Positions 6,305 through 9,190 of a stretch of 9,190 nucleotides of DNA are shown here, one piece after another. The notes below the pieces were generated by a model. That model saw only the letters and a list, made by a program, of their open reading frames with translations. It was not told the DNA's origin and did no database searches. Position 1 is the first letter of the stretch. Each line of letters opens with the position of its first letter. The position numbers were made by a program, and so were the translations under genes. The DNA comes from JBEKHI01 sp050012355 (lineage in GTDB: Bacteria > Actinomycetota > Actinomycetes > Streptosporangiales > Streptosporangiaceae), in the NCBI GenBank assembly GCA_050012355.1, contig JBEKHI010000341.1, positions 1 through 9,190 on the forward strand, read 5' to 3'.

Positions 6305-7298
6305 AAGCACGGTCAGCAAGGGACTGCTCGACTTCGCCTGGCGTCAGTGGGCACAGATAGGCGTCTCATCGACCCTCGCGGGAGCCGACAAGTGGGCAGT
6401 CGACCCCGAGGCGCTCATACTTTTCACTATCGGGATCGGCCGCCGAGACCCTCGGCTGTTCGATGAGATGCTCGACTGGATGGCGTTCAACCACGAACTC
6501 CTGTCCATGCAACGACTGCGAAACCTGGCTGCCAGGTTCCCCGTGCCTGCTGGCCTGGTCGCCGCTGTTACCGCATGGACCCGGCAGCCTTCGACCGCGA
6601 ACGTGCTCGCCAGCAAGCAACCCGGCCCAGTACAAGTCGCCATGCCTGTCTTCAGCCCGGATGTCCTGGCATTCGTCTCGCAGCCGGATCCGGTCTTCGC
6701 TGGATACGGCTTCATCCGCCCTCCTGCGGCAAGGACGGGCAAGTCACACGAGCCGAATCCGGCTCTTCCAGTTAACCTGCCCTTCCGGCTCCGCCAACTG
6801 TTCGGGCCAGGCGGCCGCTCTGAGGCGATGCGAGTGCTGCTTACTTATCGAGACGGGCCACTCGATGCTGCCCGGATCGCCGACGAAGCAGGATTCGCCA
6901 AAAGGAACATCAGCGACGTCCTGACTTCCCTCACCAACTCCGGGGTTATCAGAGCCACTTGGGCAGGCAACGAACGCCACTTCACCGCGTATCGGAAGAG
7001 ATGGGCATTGCTCCTTGACCTCGCAGGGCCCGCGGACCTGCCGTCGTTCGTGTCATGGGTCCACCTACTACCTGCGGTACTGGAGATCAGTGTGTGGCTA
7101 GACGAAGAGACCGACACTGCGGAGTCCGAGTATCTGATCGCCAGCCAGGCCCGTAAACTGATGAACCGCCTCAGCCGCGATCTTGAGGCCGCAGACATTG
7201 ACATCCAATACTCGCAGCCAGCCCACGGCGCTGATTACCTATCAGTATTCGCCCAAATCAGCAATGCTCTTCTCGTCCGGCTGAGGGCAGCCCAGTAG
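6285..7298 (+). CDS. Winged-helix protein paired with nucleotidyltransferase; possible antitoxin/regulator
   Basis: A 337-residue soluble protein with no signal peptide or membrane segment. The ATG overlaps the end of the nucleotidyltransferase gene by 20 bases, and TGGGGGT about 6 bases upstream can act as ribosome site; the two are surely one unit. A central winged helix-turn-helix is visible at about residues 166-240 (LRQLFG...SEAMRVLLTY, DAARIADEAGFAKRNISDVLTSLTNSGVI, then a wing with RHFTAY). This is MarR/ArsR-like in pattern. The first 160 residues are partly helical (ARRDPRLFDEMLDW-like features near 53-66) and the last 100 are helical, and I recognise no family in either. By analogy with AbiEi/AbiEii, it could bind the inverted repeat upstream and restrain the enzyme. 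In AbiE the regulator gene usually comes first, and here it is second. Confidence 0.75.
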   Translation: MQISEIRSTVSKGLLDFAWRQWAQIGVSSTLAGADKWAVDPEALILFTIGIGRRDPRLFDEMLDWMAFNHELLSMQRLRNLAARFPVPAGLVAAVTAWTRQPSTANVLASKQPGPVQVAMPVFSPDVLAFVSQPDPVFAGYGFIRPPAARTGKSHEPNPALPVNLPFRLRQLFGPGGRSEAMRVLLTYRDGPLDAARIADEAGFAKRNISDVLTSLTNSGVIRATWAGNERHFTAYRKRWALLLDLAGPADLPSFVSWVHLLPAVLEISVWLDEETDTAESEYLIASQARKLMNRLSRDLEAADIDIQYSQPAHGADYLSVFAQISNALLVRLRAAQ

Positions 7299-7390
7299 CG
7301 CCGAATGGCCGATAAGAGCGGGCGACGGTAATCGAAACCGCGTGACTAGCTTGGAAGGCTCTTGCTGCGGGCCGTCTGAGCTGTGTTGTT

Positions 7391-7476
7391 GCAGGTAGAC
7401 GGCGTGTCAGGGTGTCCGTGAGTGACCGTGGATCACCGCGGTTCGCTGTCCGATCGGGCACGCCGTCTTGACCTGC
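7391..7476. repeat. Imperfect 16-bp inverted repeat enclosing a second hairpin
   Basis: GCAGGTAGACGGCGTG (7391-7406) pairs with 7459-7476 over 16 base pairs with only a 2-base bulge (7469-7470). Within the 52-base interior, ACCGTGG (7425-7431) pairs with CCGCGGT (7436-7442) around an ATCA loop. One of those pairs would be G-U in RNA on this strand, with a further G-U possible at 7424/7443. It could be a structured RNA, a bidirectional terminator or the ends of a lost small element; no T-tract follows on either strand. Confidence 0.45.
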
Positions 7477-7780
7477 TCACGAGTGTCTCGTGGAAGAACG
7501 ACGGTTAGAAACCCGTGGATAGTGAAGGTATGGGCATGCAACTGACCTGTGATTCCTTACGCGGAGCTTGCTGCGTCAACCTAGAACCGAGGCAGCGCGT
7601 CTTGTCCGTAGGGACTAACGAAGGGGTGGCTTCATCATCGGGTTTGCGATCCGAGGTGTAGGCGTCGTTCGGATATTAGTTGTAGATTATCCCGAAAAGT
7701 GAAAAAAATCCTTGAGGCTTCGGCCAACCAAACTGCAACTTCAGGGTGATCTGCTTAAAGGGTATCCTCAGTGATAAAAA

Positions 7781-7786
7781 GAGGGG
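7781..7786 (+). promoter_or_regulatory. Ribosome binding site of the DUF4429-SHOCT gene
   Basis: GAGGGG lies 9 bases before the ATG at 7796 and supports that start. Confidence 0.7.
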
Positions 7787-7795
7787 CGAAAAGCT

Positions 7796-8278
7796 ATGAG
7801 TGAAATCCTGCGAGCCAAAGGCCAGAATGGCCAGATTGAGTTCGACGGGCGAAACGTCACCATCAAGCGCGGAGGCTTCTACGGCACGATGACGGTCGGG
7901 CGTGGAGACAAGGTGATCCCGGTCCAGTCAATCACCGGAGTCCGGTACCGCAAGGCCAGCCTGGGCGGGACGGTCCGAGGGTTCATCGAGTTCACCGTTC
8001 CTGGCGCGACGGAGCGGCGCACTCGGGCAGGGCGCCAGGCAGTAGACGAGATACACAACGAAAATGCCGTGGTCATCTTGCGACCGAAGCACAACCCAGA
8101 TTTCGAGACCATCCGTGACGCCGTTCTAGCTGCGATAGAGCACAGCAACACCTCGACTGAACCACCAGCAGACGACGCCAGCACTGCGCTACGGAAACTG
8201 GTCGATCTGCACGATTCCGGCTTGCTAAGCGATGACGAGTTCACAGCCAAGCGTGCTGAGATTATCAAGCGGATCTGA
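7796..8278 (+). CDS. DUF4429 and SHOCT domain protein
   Basis: A 160-residue protein with two recognisable parts. Residues 8-117 match the DUF4429 pattern: GQNGQIEFDGRNVTIKR, then DKVIPVQSITGVRYRKA, GFIEFTVPG, ERRTRAG, and NENAVVILRP. This resembles a PH-like beta-rich fold common in actinobacterial proteins. After a short acidic, Thr/Ser-rich linker (118-128), residues 129-160 form a SHOCT domain (ALRKLVDLHDSGLLSDDEFTAKRAEIIKRI), a short C-terminal helical module found on many otherwise unrelated proteins and thought to mediate oligomerisation. There is no signal peptide or membrane helix. The molecular function of this family is not known. It stands alone between two gene-free stretches, with a good ribosome site and a long AT-rich leader. 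Confidence 0.88.
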   Translation: MSEILRAKGQNGQIEFDGRNVTIKRGGFYGTMTVGRGDKVIPVQSITGVRYRKASLGGTVRGFIEFTVPGATERRTRAGRQAVDEIHNENAVVILRPKHNPDFETIRDAVLAAIEHSNTSTEPPADDASTALRKLVDLHDSGLLSDDEFTAKRAEIIKRI

Positions 8279-8437
8279 TGGGGTTACTGAGGCCTGGTGC
8301 GGTCGTCGCTGGGTTATGAGCAGTACGACGTACGTCTTCGGCGTCTCCCCGGTCCCGGCGCGTCTCTGTTGACCTGGGCTTGGTCCTGGTGGTCGTCGCC
8401 GGTCTCGCGGGCTGTTTCACCTCGTCTCGCCGAGTCT

Positions 8438-8499
8438 CGTTAGCAATTCCGTTAGCAGAACAGGCCGTTGACCAGGGCGAACGCACCGGTTCCGTTAGC
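8438..8499 (+). repeat. Three copies of CGTTAGC
   Basis: CGTTAGC occurs at 8438-8444, 8450-8456 and 8493-8499. The last two are extended to TTCCGTTAGC. Spacings are 12 and 43 bases. All copies are in the same orientation. Purpose unknown. Confidence 0.5.
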
Positions 8500-8522
8500 G
8501 CAACCGCCCGCACCTCTCCCGG

Positions 8523-8670
8523 CTGGTCATCCCGTCACCGTCGGCCCACCCTCTGGGAAGCGGGCCAAGCCGCGAGGGTCGAGGTGGAGCGCCCCACTGG
8601 ACGAACGACCTCGACCCCCGCTGCTTGACCCGCTCGGCTCGTCCTGGGCCGATGGTGACGGGATGACCAG
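8523..8670. repeat. 148-bp near-palindromic element (MITE-like or long hairpin)
   Basis: The outer arms 8523-8548 and 8645-8670 are complementary at 25 of 26 positions (outer end CTGGTCATCCCGTCACC). The inner arms 8560-8585 and 8608-8633 match at 23 of 26. Between outer and inner arms lie two 11-base segments (8549-8559, 8634-8644) that do not pair, and the centre is a 22-base loop (8586-8607). Size and symmetry fit a miniature inverted-repeat element or a repetitive extragenic palindrome. I see no target-site duplication and no transposase nearby. It lies between two genes in a non-coding stretch. Confidence 0.75.
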
Positions 8671-8789
8671 GCATCACCCACCCAGCCACACGAGCGCGTG
8701 CGATCGTCCATCCTGGAGCCCGAGGTACCCCGCCGGAGGCAAGAACGAGCCGATGGCAAGCTGGCCGGGCTGAACGTACGATCGAGCCC

Positions 8790-9190
8790 GTGAAACCGCG
8801 GCTGATACTGATGTGCGGACTACCAGGGTCCGGCAAGACGACTCTGGCGCACAGACTGGCTGACGAGATTCCGGCCATACGGCTGTGCACTGATGACTGG
8901 CATGCCGCCCTCAAAGTAAGTTTCTCCGATGAGATGTTTCACGATCTGCTTGAAGATCAGCTGTGGGTTCTTGCCCAAGACCTGATCAGGCAGGGGCAGA
9001 GCATCATCTTCGAAAAGGGCCTGTGGCTGCGAAGTGAGCGGGATGAGAAGAGGCACGAAGCACGGGAGCTTGGCGTAGACATCGAGTTGCACTATTTCGA
9101 CGTACCAGTAGACGAGCTGGCAAGCAGGCTTGAGCGGCGCAACGCAGGAGACAGCCCCAACGCGTTCCCCGTCGCCAGAGAAGAGCTAGA
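8790..9190 (+). CDS. P-loop kinase, AAA_33 / zeta-toxin-like (partial, C-terminus missing)
   Basis: The first 133 residues of a P-loop protein that runs off the right edge. It opens with a hydrophobic strand and a Walker A motif, LILMCGLPGSGKTTLA (residues 5-20). A strand ending TDDWHAAL follows, where the Asp pair is at the position of the catalytic or substrate-binding acid in AAA_33 kinases. Next come IIFEKGLWLRSERDEKR and VDIELHYFDVPVDELASRLERRN. This order is that of small ATP-dependent phosphotransferases such as zeta toxin, chloramphenicol phosphotransferase and polynucleotide-kinase-like proteins; the substrate cannot be told. The GTG at 8790 is chosen because it leaves the usual short N-terminal strand before Walker A. 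The ATG at 8811 would remove that strand. No ribosome site is evident, so it may be leaderless. Confidence 0.85.
   Translation, partial: MKPRLILMCGLPGSGKTTLAHRLADEIPAIRLCTDDWHAALKVSFSDEMFHDLLEDQLWVLAQDLIRQGQSIIFEKGLWLRSERDEKRHEARELGVDIELHYFDVPVDELASRLERRNAGDSPNAFPVAREEL

Larger units (their letters stand above)
7299..7795. other. 497-base gene-free region: stem-loops and AT-rich leader
   Basis: No frame here looks coding. The left part holds the 7391-7476 stem structure. Around 7668-7710 and 7774-7780 the base composition shifts to clearly AT-rich (runs of A at 7702-7708 and 7776-7780). It includes alternative hairpins at 7649-7696 and ends in a good ribosome site for the DUF4429 gene. No terminator with a T-tract is visible after the winged-helix gene. 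A possible promoter for the DUF4429 gene is TTCAGG (7740-7745), 17 bases, TATCCT (7763-7768). Confidence 0.5.
8279..8789. other. 511-base gene-free region with short repeats and a palindromic element
   Basis: No supported gene. The left half (8340-8500) carries clustered GTCTC and CGTTAGC motifs. The right half (8523-8670) is a near-palindromic element. Open frames on both strands across the palindrome give similar peptides only because the DNA is self-complementary. No clear promoter or ribosome site was found before the kinase start at 8790. Confidence 0.5.

Noticed and set aside
7258..7461. Minus-strand 67-residue open frame across the end of the winged-helix gene
   Set aside because: It overlaps a real gene end and the structured segment, with no domain or good start.
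7480..7560. tRNA-like T-arm resemblance (GGTTAGAAACCCG near 7503)
   Set aside because: No matching acceptor, D or anticodon arms could be drawn around it, and the T-loop sequence is not canonical.
8327..8336. Perfect 10-bp palindrome GACGTACGTC
   Set aside because: Perfect 10-bp palindromes are expected several times by chance in a window of this size, and this one is not near a promoter.
8265..8513. Minus-strand 82-residue open frame
   Set aside because: Thr/Arg/Ala-rich with no motif, runs through the short repeat cluster, and lacks a ribosome site.
8495..8914. Open frames on both strands across 8495-8914 giving similar peptides
   Set aside because: The similarity is a consequence of the 148-bp near-palindrome; there is no independent sign of coding.

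Overview
The window looks like chromosomal DNA of a high-GC actinomycete. The genes are GC-rich with strong third-position GC. Several families are typical of that group: a DUF4429-SHOCT protein, a FadR-type GntR regulator beside a peptide ABC transporter, and probable leaderless starts. I cannot name the genus from the sequence alone.

Left part (1-4399, minus strand): a peptide-uptake operon read right to left. It runs from an M17 (leucyl aminopeptidase-like) peptidase, through a lipoprotein family 5 substrate-binding protein (4-base ATGA overlap) and a DppB-like permease, to a DppC-like permease cut by the window edge. The simplest reading is capture and import of peptides followed by cytosolic hydrolysis. 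A divergent FadR-subfamily GntR regulator (4497-5387, plus) faces the operon. A near-perfect FadR-type operator, TGGT-N3-ACCA, lies in the spacer between them, inside the likely peptidase promoter.

Middle part (5388-7298, plus): after a 335-base gap comes a tight two-gene unit. It has a DUF6036/AbiEii-like nucleotidyltransferase (193 aa) overlapping by 20 bases a 337-aa protein with a central winged helix. The first gene appears leaderless, with an extended -10 seven bases before its ATG. Upstream lie three GATGTTnAA sites, two of them forming a 13-bp inverted repeat. This resembles a type IV toxin-antitoxin or abortive-infection module with the enzyme first, and is the best candidate for a little-described system here.

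Right part (7299-9190): a 497-base gene-free stretch contains a long stem with a nested hairpin and an AT-rich leader with alternative hairpins. It is followed by a DUF4429-SHOCT protein (7796-8278). A 511-base gene-free stretch then holds clustered short repeats and a 148-bp near-palindrome (8523-8670) of MITE or hairpin type. Last is the start of a P-loop kinase (8790 onward), cut by the window edge. The segment from about 5.4 kb on has the mosaic character of accessory DNA, but no integrase, transposase, tRNA, rRNA or CRISPR array is visible.
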